This document shows, in pieces, positions 1-4,882 of a stretch of 5,415 nucleotides of DNA. Position 1 is the first letter of the stretch. Each line of letters begins with the position of its first letter. The notes under the pieces are model-generated. The model saw only the letters and a list, made by a program, of their open reading frames with translations. It searched no databases and was not told the origin of the DNA. The stretch spans positions 1-5,415 of the forward strand of contig CAZLRZ010000035.1 in assembly GCA_964562165.1 (NCBI GenBank), given 5' to 3'. The DNA is from JAKQLP01 sp964562165 (GTDB taxonomy: Bacteria; Patescibacteriota; Dojkabacteria; B142; OLB20). The position numbers and the translations under genes are program-made.

Positions 1-150
1 TTTGACGATCAACTTACACCCCACGAGATTTCTATAACGGACTTCTTAAAGGATCAATGTAAATTGATAAACGCATCATATACACCTTTTTTCAAATTCC
101 ACGTAGTAGATAACAAGGTTGTCAGCATTGCTGAGGAATACAGACCCTAA
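1..150 (+). CDS. C-terminal fragment of an unrecognised protein (5' end outside window)
   Basis: Frame 1 is open from the first base to a TAA at 148-150, giving the last 49 residues of a protein that begins to the left of the window. The visible part is soluble-looking and mixed in charge, without a membrane segment. It ends in a hydrophobic beta-strand-like stretch (FFKFHVVDNKVVSIAEEY) and a final Arg-Pro. I do not recognise a family from this fragment. It runs tail to tail with the minus-strand gene ending at 151, and the two stop codons abut (TAATTA at 148-153). The open frame and the shared boundary support a real gene, but 49 codons is little evidence. Confidence 0.6.
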   Translation, partial: FDDQLTPHEISITDFLKDQCKLINASYTPFFKFHVVDNKVVSIAEEYRP

Positions 151-1179
151 TTATTTCAAGAACTTATAGCTATTCATCAATTCGTTGAAGTCTTGGACGA
201 ACTGAGCGTGAACAGTTTCGGTTTCAGAATGAAAGTTAACATAAATTATATACATATCATACTCAATACTCGCAGGTATTTCGTTTCCATCTTTATCAAA
301 ACCTTTTAAGAACTTGAACTCTTTATTTGTCCAAACTGTTGTTCCGGTTGTGTCAAAAAATCTATTCCTGTTTTCTTCAACCGTTAAATTGTCACTAAAA
401 CTATTATTAAATACAAAATAATTTTTGTTTTCTTTTTTAAATGAGATTGCTCTTAAATTGTTAGTTAGATTATAGATTTTAGGTTCTTCTGAAAGAGTTG
501 TTGTAAAATCAACGCCACCACCTTCTTGGTAACGTAGTGATTTTGGATTTGATGGATTATATATATAATTGCCCCAATCAAAGCCGCCTAGAGGTAAATT
601 AATATTTAAATCGTAATCTTTTGCGGTAATAGATAAACCTATTACGCCTACAGGGTAGACATTATCTGTAAAATCACTGCTATCAGTATATACAACTGTT
701 TTTGCACTCTTTGGGTATTTAAAACTGACGTACTCATTACTAAAAGTAGAATATTCATTTTCTAAAACAGGTGTTGTGGTTGTTGAAACAGTAGGGGTTT
801 CTGTTAAGTCCGTGCTTGGGAATGCTGTAGGGGTTATTAGGGCATTGGTAACTTGGCTTGACTCTCCCTTTTTAAACAGGGCAATTGCTCCAACAATCAA
901 AATTAACAACAGTAAAGCTGCGACTATTATTACAAACTTGTTTTTGTAAAAGGGAACCTTTTTTGTATCTGATTCTAGAGGTTTTTTAATATCGTCTAAT
1001 TTTAATTCATCAGGTAAGATCTCTGGAGCAATTTCGGTGGGGGTCTCAATAGCTTCCGTGTCTAAGCCAGCTGAATCAGATGATTCCGCCGCTTCAGGTT
1101 CTTCAGCTTCAATAGGTTCTGGGTTTAAGATCTCCTCATCGCTTGGAGCGTCATTTATTAAGTTTTCTTTATCGGTCAT
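151..1179 (-). CDS. Single-pass membrane protein with acidic cytoplasmic tail and external domain, function unknown
   Basis: A 342-residue protein with ATG at 1179-1177 and TAA at 153-151. Residues 1-72 are extremely acidic: 24 Asp/Glu against 4 Lys, with Glu/Pro/Ala-rich runs. Basic and aromatic residues (KKVPFYKNK, 73-81) come just before one membrane segment at about 82-102, followed by FKK. This predicts an N-in, C-out anchor. Residues 104-140 form a Thr/Pro/Ser-rich linker without cysteine. From about 149 a folded domain begins with YVSFKYP and ends in a predicted helix (FVQDFNELMNSYKFL), an outline reminiscent of PsbP/Mog1-like alpha/beta sandwich domains. That resemblance is pattern-based only. 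It is the last gene of the minus-strand block, 17 bp after the previous stop. The start is preceded by an A-rich stretch and no Shine-Dalgarno. No terminator is visible beyond its stop. Existence and topology are well supported; function is unknown. Confidence 0.87.
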   Translation of the reverse strand: MTDKENLINDAPSDEEILNPEPIEAEEPEAAESSDSAGLDTEAIETPTEIAPEILPDELKLDDIKKPLESDTKKVPFYKNKFVIIVAALLLLILIVGAIALFKKGESSQVTNALITPTAFPSTDLTETPTVSTTTTPVLENEYSTFSNEYVSFKYPKSAKTVVYTDSSDFTDNVYPVGVIGLSITAKDYDLNINLPLGGFDWGNYIYNPSNPKSLRYQEGGGVDFTTTLSEEPKIYNLTNNLRAISFKKENKNYFVFNNSFSDNLTVEENRNRFFDTTGTTVWTNKEFKFLKGFDKDGNEIPASIEYDMYIIYVNFHSETETVHAQFVQDFNELMNSYKFLK

Positions 1180-1196
1180 TTTATTTTGTTAAAAAT

Positions 1197-2696
1197 TTAT
1201 TGTAATTTTTCTAATGAGTTATTGGGAAGCTGTCTATAATACCCAGGACCTTCTGGACCATATGAGCTCCAAGAATTTAGGGGGACATCGTAACTTTGTC
1301 CTGTGCTAGGTGAGGTGACGGATTCATAGCCCCGCATTCCATCGGCCCAATTTTCTTCTGAGGTTTTTTCCTTTTCGTCAGAGTAACTTGAGCTTGATGT
1401 GATGCTTGAGCCGCTATAATCTTCCATTGGTCTATTTGGGGGGAGTAGGGTGTTTTTTCTTGTTGAACCGATATCAATGATCGTTATGGAATCTTGCATC
1501 TGCTGAAGTGTTGCGGAAGCTCCGGCCCATTGTGCGGGAGTTGCTATCTGAATTCCCCAGAAGGCGGATGTCCATTGATCTCCAAATCCTATATACGGGG
1601 TAGAGTAAATGCCGACTGTGGTTTTACCGCGAACGCTTATTGAATTGTTTAAGAGTCCGGTAAAATCAAAGGATTTAATAACTTGTCCATTAATGTTTGA
1701 GGGGACATTTTGTTCGTTAGAAAGTGATAAATTTGAGATTTTTGCGTATTGTGGTAATGCTTTTTCGGCCCAGGTTTTTGGTGTGTATGAGCCCGTGAAT
1801 CCTGTTGCGTAAGCGTAACTGAAGCCTGCGCTGCCGTCTGATCGTGTAGTATCTATTCCGCTATCGGTTTCGGCGGTTACGTTAAAATTTGAAGGTTTAA
1901 GTAAAGAAAAATATCTACCTTTGTATTCTGATAGTCCTGATGAAACGGATTCTTCAAGAACGCCTTCTTCAGAATATTCCCCTGATAAAATATCGTCAGT
2001 TAAAATTTTGGTTCTGGCAAAACAGCCTACAACTTCTTCGAGCAGGGCCTTTTGTCCTTGATATATGCTTTTTGGAGCCCAATAAGATCTTAAAGTTACA
2101 AAACCTCCATCTAATTCTACTTTCATAAGACCTTCCATCACATCGCTACCGATTGTGGATTTGATGTCGCCTTGAGCAAAGGTTTCGTTAGAAGTAATGT
2201 TTTCGAGTGAATATGTCCCGCCTACATTTTTAATTGTTAAATTGAATATATTTGAGAATTTTTCAATGAATTCCGCTGGTGTGGTGTCGTCATTGATTTT
2301 GGCGGTGTATAAAAATGCCGCGGTTGTGTTTGTTTCATCGGATTTTATTGAGACCGTACCCGATTCAACAGAATAAAGCCAACCCTTTGGAACCCCAATA
2401 GAGAAGGCGTTCGCTTTGTAGTTGACCTTAGGAAGTGAGCAGGTTGGATTGTCGTTCTCGACTGTTCCATAGTTTTCTATTTCTGTATTTGTAACCGTAG
2501 GTGTTGTGTTGCCACCTCCATATTCAATCGTGCCAAGATTTTTTGGGATTACGGCCCCTAATACGACAACCAAAATGACGATTGAGCATATACATAGCAA
2601 TAGAATACCGCCAACAATTAAAAGTATTTTTTTTGTGTTGGATTTCTTTTCTTGAGGTTTAGCCTCTTGTTTGGTTTCTGGTTTAGTTCCGTTCAT
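1197..2696 (-). CDS. Membrane-anchored protein with two similar external domains and an aromatic C-terminal tail, function unknown
   Basis: A 499-residue protein (ATG at 2696-2694, TAA at 1199-1197). The 23-residue cytoplasmic N-terminus is Lys-rich, and one membrane segment spans about 24-50. A Gly/Thr/Asn/Pro linker (59-84) leads to external domain 1 (about 86-233), which opens with NAFSIGVPKGW and closes with an amphipathic helix (YQGQKALLEEVVGCF). External domain 2 (about 257-410) has the same outline: a YFSLLKP opening, TPKTWAEK in the middle and a closing helix (SATLQQMQDSITI). The only cysteines outside the membrane, C86 and C225, sit at the two ends of domain 1 and could form a disulfide. 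A Ser/Glu-rich spacer (428-448) precedes a tail rich in Trp, Tyr, Gly and Pro (ENWADGMRGY, STGQSYDVPLNSW, GPGYYR). The domains recall PsbP/Mog1-like folds, but this is inference. It probably acts on the outer face of the membrane. It lies 42 bp after the kinase-like gene and 17 bp before the next anchored protein. Confidence 0.88.
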   Translation of the reverse strand: MNGTKPETKQEAKPQEKKSNTKKILLIVGGILLLCICSIVILVVVLGAVIPKNLGTIEYGGGNTTPTVTNTEIENYGTVENDNPTCSLPKVNYKANAFSIGVPKGWLYSVESGTVSIKSDETNTTAAFLYTAKINDDTTPAEFIEKFSNIFNLTIKNVGGTYSLENITSNETFAQGDIKSTIGSDVMEGLMKVELDGGFVTLRSYWAPKSIYQGQKALLEEVVGCFARTKILTDDILSGEYSEEGVLEESVSSGLSEYKGRYFSLLKPSNFNVTAETDSGIDTTRSDGSAGFSYAYATGFTGSYTPKTWAEKALPQYAKISNLSLSNEQNVPSNINGQVIKSFDFTGLLNNSISVRGKTTVGIYSTPYIGFGDQWTSAFWGIQIATPAQWAGASATLQQMQDSITIIDIGSTRKNTLLPPNRPMEDYSGSSITSSSSYSDEKEKTSEENWADGMRGYESVTSPSTGQSYDVPLNSWSSYGPEGPGYYRQLPNNSLEKLQ

Positions 2697-2738
2697 TAAA
2701 TTTATGTTAATAATTTAACTATTAATTAATATTCTATA

Positions 2739-3572
2739 CTAAATATTTTTATTAATCATTATTCTTAGGTTGGAGATCAGTTCGTAAACTGCAAGCCGTT
2801 CTTCGAGGTTTTTAAAGGCGAACATTTCAGGGTAATATTTTTGGAAAAGGTTAAAAATCATGTCGTCTTTATTACTTAAATTATATTCTTGGTTGAATTT
2901 ATTCATCCGGTTAATCCAATTCAAACAATAGTCAATTGAAACCCATTCGACTCTTTCGAAATCCACTATCCCTGAAATTTCGCCATCCTGAACTAGAAAG
3001 TTCCCAAAATGTATGTCGTAATACATAATCCCCATATTGCTTTCTGATAATGAGAATTCAAGAGAATTGAAGAGATCGGTGTATTCTTTTGCGGTCTTTT
3101 TGTCTATAAGATTTAGGGTTTGTGCGTTAAAAAGATTCGTTTGAAACTGTTTTTTAACCCAGGTGTGCCAATTATTAATTTGCGGAAAATGCTTGTGATG
3201 ATTTGAGTAATCTAATTGTGAAAAATTACGAACGTATTTACAGATTTGTTCTACGAGCGATTCTTTTTCTTTGTTATCTAGAGAGTCCCATATACTATTT
3301 AGTGGTGTACCGGGCAACCGACTCATTACAATAAAAGGGAAGTTTGAATGCTTTATGCTGGGAACTTTTTCGTGCTTACCATTAAGCAGGTTCAGCATTA
3401 GATGCTCCTTTTCATAAAATCTGCTTTGATTTTTATTCCAAACTTTTAGAATGTATTCATCATTCAGAATCCATTTTGGCTGTGAAAAGCCTGCCTTTAA
3501 TTCAACAAGAGACTTTATCTGGATTACTTCTTGGACTTGGGACAGAATGTTTTTGTTTAATGTACAAGCCAT
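2739..3572 (-). CDS. APH/choline-kinase-like phosphotransferase
   Basis: A 277-residue soluble protein, the usual length for this family, with ATG at 3572-3570 and TAG at 2741-2739. Kinase-fold landmarks appear in order: YILKVW (40-45) with K43 as the likely ATP lysine; E55 or E57 as the likely helix-C glutamate; a hinge-like FIVMSRLPGTPL (80-91) typical of APH proteins; the catalytic loop YYDIHFGN (184-191) with D186 as the base and N191 as a metal ligand; and IVDFE (202-206) with D204 as the second metal aspartate. The usual His of the APH HGD motif is Tyr184 here and the Gly is Tyr185. Family members transfer phosphate from ATP to small molecules such as aminoglycosides, choline, sugars or homoserine; the substrate here cannot be read. 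The start is two bases after the preceding TAA (TAATAATG), which suggests translational coupling. The flanking genes encode membrane proteins, so a role linked to the envelope is possible but unproven. Confidence 0.85.
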   Translation of the reverse strand: MACTLNKNILSQVQEVIQIKSLVELKAGFSQPKWILNDEYILKVWNKNQSRFYEKEHLMLNLLNGKHEKVPSIKHSNFPFIVMSRLPGTPLNSIWDSLDNKEKESLVEQICKYVRNFSQLDYSNHHKHFPQINNWHTWVKKQFQTNLFNAQTLNLIDKKTAKEYTDLFNSLEFSLSESNMGIMYYDIHFGNFLVQDGEISGIVDFERVEWVSIDYCLNWINRMNKFNQEYNLSNKDDMIFNLFQKYYPEMFAFKNLEERLAVYELISNLRIMINKNI

Positions 3573-3574
3573 TA

Positions 3575-4183
3575 TTAGTCTGTGAACTCTACGCCTTCGA
3601 TCCTATTCGTTAAATACCAAACGCCATCAAAATATGTATATCCGTCAATCCTGTACATTCCTTTTGTTAGGGGATAGTAGCCAAATTTTAAACCACCGTA
3701 AAAACCTGTCGATTCTCCTGACGTTAAATTTTCGGGATTTGGTATTTTTGCTTTAACTGCGCTTTTTCTGGTTTTATTATTGGAATCACAGGCCTGGATC
3801 ATATAATCTATTTTGGGTAAATAATCTCCATACACCGGAGTGGCAGAATAGATCAGGTCTTCTGTATAGTTGCCTTTGTAGCCATCTACATACCTAGATA
3901 GCGGAATTGATCTTGAGGCTGTAACTGTTTTGCATTCGGTAAAATTAACTTCTCCCGAACAAAATTCCATTTCAGCAATTATATTTTTATCTTCTAGTGA
4001 AACGACGGGTGTGTTGACATCAGACCAGCAGGGGGTTAATTGATCAGCAATAGATGTTGAACCGTTGTTATTCGAAGATATTCCCGGAAGCCAAGAAGGT
4101 TTAATAAACAAATAGAGAATAGCGCAGCAAATTATGAGAATTAACAAAAAAGAAACAATCAAAATGAGGCGTTTATTCTTCAT
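3575..4183 (-). CDS. Membrane-anchored external protein with four cysteines, function unknown
   Basis: A 202-residue protein (ATG at 4183-4181, TAA at 3577-3575) and the first gene of the minus-strand block. A short basic start (MKNKR) is followed by one hydrophobic segment at about 6-27. No consensus lipobox precedes C19 or C20 (the residue before is Ile), so a signal anchor fits better than a lipoprotein. An Asn/Ser/Gly linker (36-47) leads to an external part of about 150 residues. Four cysteines lie there (C52, C75, C84, C132), an even number compatible with two disulfides. The region is rich in alternating hydrophobic and Tyr residues (KIDYMIQAC, GMYRIDGYTYFDGVWYLTN), suggesting a beta-rich fold. 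I recognise no family. The promoter-like TTGACT / AATAAT upstream and the two-base gap to the kinase-like gene mark it as the operon leader. The AT-rich sequence before the ATG has no Shine-Dalgarno. Confidence 0.82.
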   Translation of the reverse strand: MKNKRLILIVSFLLILIICCAILYLFIKPSWLPGISSNNNGSTSIADQLTPCWSDVNTPVVSLEDKNIIAEMEFCSGEVNFTECKTVTASRSIPLSRYVDGYKGNYTEDLIYSATPVYGDYLPKIDYMIQACDSNNKTRKSAVKAKIPNPENLTSGESTGFYGGLKFGYYPLTKGMYRIDGYTYFDGVWYLTNRIEGVEFTD

Positions 4184-4204
4184 TGTATATTTTTAATATA
4201 TCTA

Positions 4205-4234
4205 ATTATTAATCCAAACCTACATATTAGTCAA
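4205..4234 (-). promoter_or_regulatory. Probable promoter of the minus-strand four-gene operon
   Basis: On the minus strand TTGACT (4234-4229, 5 of 6 to the -35 consensus) and AATAAT (4210-4205, 5 of 6 to the -10 consensus) are separated by 18 bases. Transcription would start near 4198, leaving a leader of about 15 bases before the ATG at 4183. It is the only good promoter candidate found for the block. The shifts TAATAA or TTAATA give the -10 a slightly different spacing. Confidence 0.55.
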
Positions 4235-4267
4235 TTGCTGACAAATGCTGTTTAAATCTAATTTCTG

Positions 4268-4276
4268 TGTTATAAT
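4268..4276 (+). promoter_or_regulatory. Extended -10 promoter of the RRM gene
   Basis: TGTTATAAT is a perfect extended -10 element (TGn plus TATAAT). No convincing -35 lies 16-18 bases upstream (4247-4254 reads GCTGTTTA), which is tolerated in extended -10 promoters. The predicted start is near 4283, giving a leader of about 74 bases before the GTG at 4357. It is divergent from the operon promoter at 4205-4234 without overlapping it. Confidence 0.65.
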
Positions 4277-4300
4277 AACAAGTGTAAAGGTGCAGAGTGT

Positions 4301-4356
4301 TATTTCTTCCGAAATATTCTTTCTCTCCCTTAATTTATTTTTTATTTTTATCTTAA
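4301..4356 (+). promoter_or_regulatory. RRM leader with small hairpin and pyrimidine-rich tract
   Basis: Within the predicted leader, TATTTC (4301-4306) and GAAATA (4311-4316) pair perfectly around the loop TTCC, giving a six-bp hairpin closed by C-G. Positions 4317-4356 are then strongly pyrimidine-rich (TTCTTTCTCTCCCTT, followed by T-rich sequence) up to the start codon. No Shine-Dalgarno is present. This could be a regulatory leader, a weak attenuator or a binding site for the encoded RNA-binding protein. The structure is visible; any role is inference. Confidence 0.35.
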
Positions 4357-4659
4357 GTGGATAAAAAGAAGTTATTTATTGGGAATCTCTCTTATGAGGT
4401 TACTCAAGATCAGCTAAGTGAGCATATGTCTCAATTTGGTAAGATCGTAGATATTTATAAACCAATGGGCAAAGGCTTCGCCTTTGTTACATTTGAGACA
4501 GAAGAAGAAGCTCAAGCTGCTATTGAAGCAATGCATGAGAAAGAAGTCTTCGGTAGAGCCTTGACTGTTCAGGTTGCAAGACCTAAAGAGGAAAGACCAA
4601 GTAATGGTAGATTCGAAAGAAGAGGAAGCTACGACAGTAGTAGACCTAGCTACAATTAA
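4357..4659 (+). CDS. Single-RRM RNA-binding protein
   Basis: A 100-residue protein that is almost entirely one RNA recognition motif. RNP2 is LFIGNL (6-11) and RNP1 is KGFAFVTF (39-46), with the expected aromatics F7, F41 and F43 for stacking on RNA bases. The rest follows the beta-alpha-beta-beta-alpha-beta pattern to about residue 75 (ALTVQVARP). A short Arg/Gly/Ser/Tyr-rich tail (77-100) follows, as in many bacterial and plant glycine-rich RRM proteins. It should bind single-stranded RNA in the cytoplasm; relatives are often linked to cold adaptation or RNA stability, but the target here is unknown. The start must be GTG: an in-frame TAA lies directly before it (4354-4356) and no other start codon occurs before RNP2. 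It has its own extended -10 promoter and a strong terminator, so it is probably monocistronic. Confidence 0.95.
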   Translation: MDKKKLFIGNLSYEVTQDQLSEHMSQFGKIVDIYKPMGKGFAFVTFETEEEAQAAIEAMHEKEVFGRALTVQVARPKEERPSNGRFERRGSYDSSRPSYN

Positions 4660-4682
4660 TCAATAATTGGTTAAATAAATAT

Positions 4683-4717
4683 ACCGGGTCCCTGAAAAGG
4701 GGCCCGGTTTCTTTTTT
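4683..4717 (+). terminator. Intrinsic terminator after the RRM gene
   Basis: ACCGGGTCCC (4683-4692) pairs with GGGGCCCGGT (4699-4708) across a TGAAAA loop. This gives a ten-bp GC-rich stem with one G-T wobble, followed directly by TTCTTTTTT to 4717. It is a classic rho-independent terminator on the plus strand, 23 bases after the RRM stop. It separates the RRM gene from the aminotransferase. The left flank is only loosely A-rich, so bidirectional action is doubtful. Confidence 0.93.
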
Positions 4718-4736
4718 GCCTAGTTTTTCGTAACCT

Positions 4737-4800
4737 TGTGTATGGTTTTGTGGATAAGGTGCGAATATTTGCGATAAGTGGGTGGACAAAAAGTGTATAA
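4737..4800 (-). other. Possible DnaA-box cluster in the intergenic region
   Basis: TGTGGATAA at 4749-4757 is the exact complement of the consensus DnaA box TTATCCACA. Weaker matches in the same orientation lie at 4737-4745 (CCATACACA), 4769-4777 (TTATCGCAA), 4781-4789 (TTGTCCACC) and 4792-4800 (TTATACACT), read on the minus strand. An AT-rich stretch follows. The perfect box is a direct observation. Reading the group as a DnaA-binding region (an origin, a titration site or DnaA control of the downstream promoter) is inference, because partial matches are common in AT-rich DNA and no dnaA or dnaN is nearby. Confidence 0.35.
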
Positions 4801-4835
4801 ATAATTTACTCGTTGCGTTTTTAAGACTATGGGAA

Positions 4836-4850
4836 TTTGATATAATCAAA
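4836..4850 (+). promoter_or_regulatory. Extended -10 promoter of the aminotransferase, inside an inverted repeat
   Basis: TGATATAAT (4838-4846) is a perfect extended -10 element. The -35 position at 17 bp spacing reads TTTTTA, a weak match. The -10 hexamer sits within TTTGAT-ATA-ATCAAA (4836-4850), a perfect inverted repeat with six-base arms that could serve as an operator or arise by chance. Transcription would start near 4853, giving a leader of about 30 bases before the ATG at 4883. Confidence 0.65.
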
Positions 4851-4882
4851 GGGAATTAGTGTTTAATTATTATTCTTAGATA

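Larger units (their letters stand above)
151..4183 (-). other. Putative four-gene operon: three anchored external proteins plus a kinase-like enzyme
   Basis: Four genes in a row on the minus strand have gaps of 2, 42 and 17 bp, with one promoter candidate at the head. The 42-bp gap (2697-2738) is almost pure A/T, has no clear terminator, and holds only a weak TAGAAT -10-like word without a -35. Products in order are an anchored protein with four cysteines, an APH-like phosphotransferase, a two-domain anchored protein and an acidic-tailed anchored protein. Co-transcription is inferred from spacing and orientation. Confidence 0.65.

Noticed and set aside
122..134. Palindrome TCAGCATTGCTGA as a possible terminator for the minus-strand operon
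   Set aside because: The stem is only five to six bp, there is no T-run after it on the minus strand, and it lies within the left coding region.
1277..2128. Three open frames inside the two-domain membrane-protein gene (1277-1477 minus, 1609-1812 plus, 1940-2128 plus)
   Set aside because: They lie fully within a well-supported 499-codon gene, have no recognisable motifs or start signals, and look like frame shadows.
2707..2725. TTAATA / TATTAA inverted repeat between the kinase-like and two-domain genes
   Set aside because: The arms are pure A/T in an A/T-only spacer and would form an unstable hairpin; chance is sufficient.
2731..2736. TAGAAT as a -10 of an internal promoter before the two-domain gene
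   Set aside because: No -35 or TGn extension accompanies it, and such words are frequent in AT-rich spacers.
2739..3572. Aminoglycoside-resistance gene
   Set aside because: Only the general APH fold motifs match; the HGD histidine is replaced and the context has no resistance or mobile genes.
4121..4129. Lipoprotein signal at C19/C20 of the 202-residue protein
   Set aside because: The residues before the cysteines (LII) do not fit the lipobox, which needs a small residue at -1, and the hydrophobic run continues past them.
4646..4849. A 67-codon minus-strand frame over the RRM 3' end and following spacer
   Set aside because: It crosses the RRM stop, the terminator hairpin and the aminotransferase promoter, and its sequence resembles no family.
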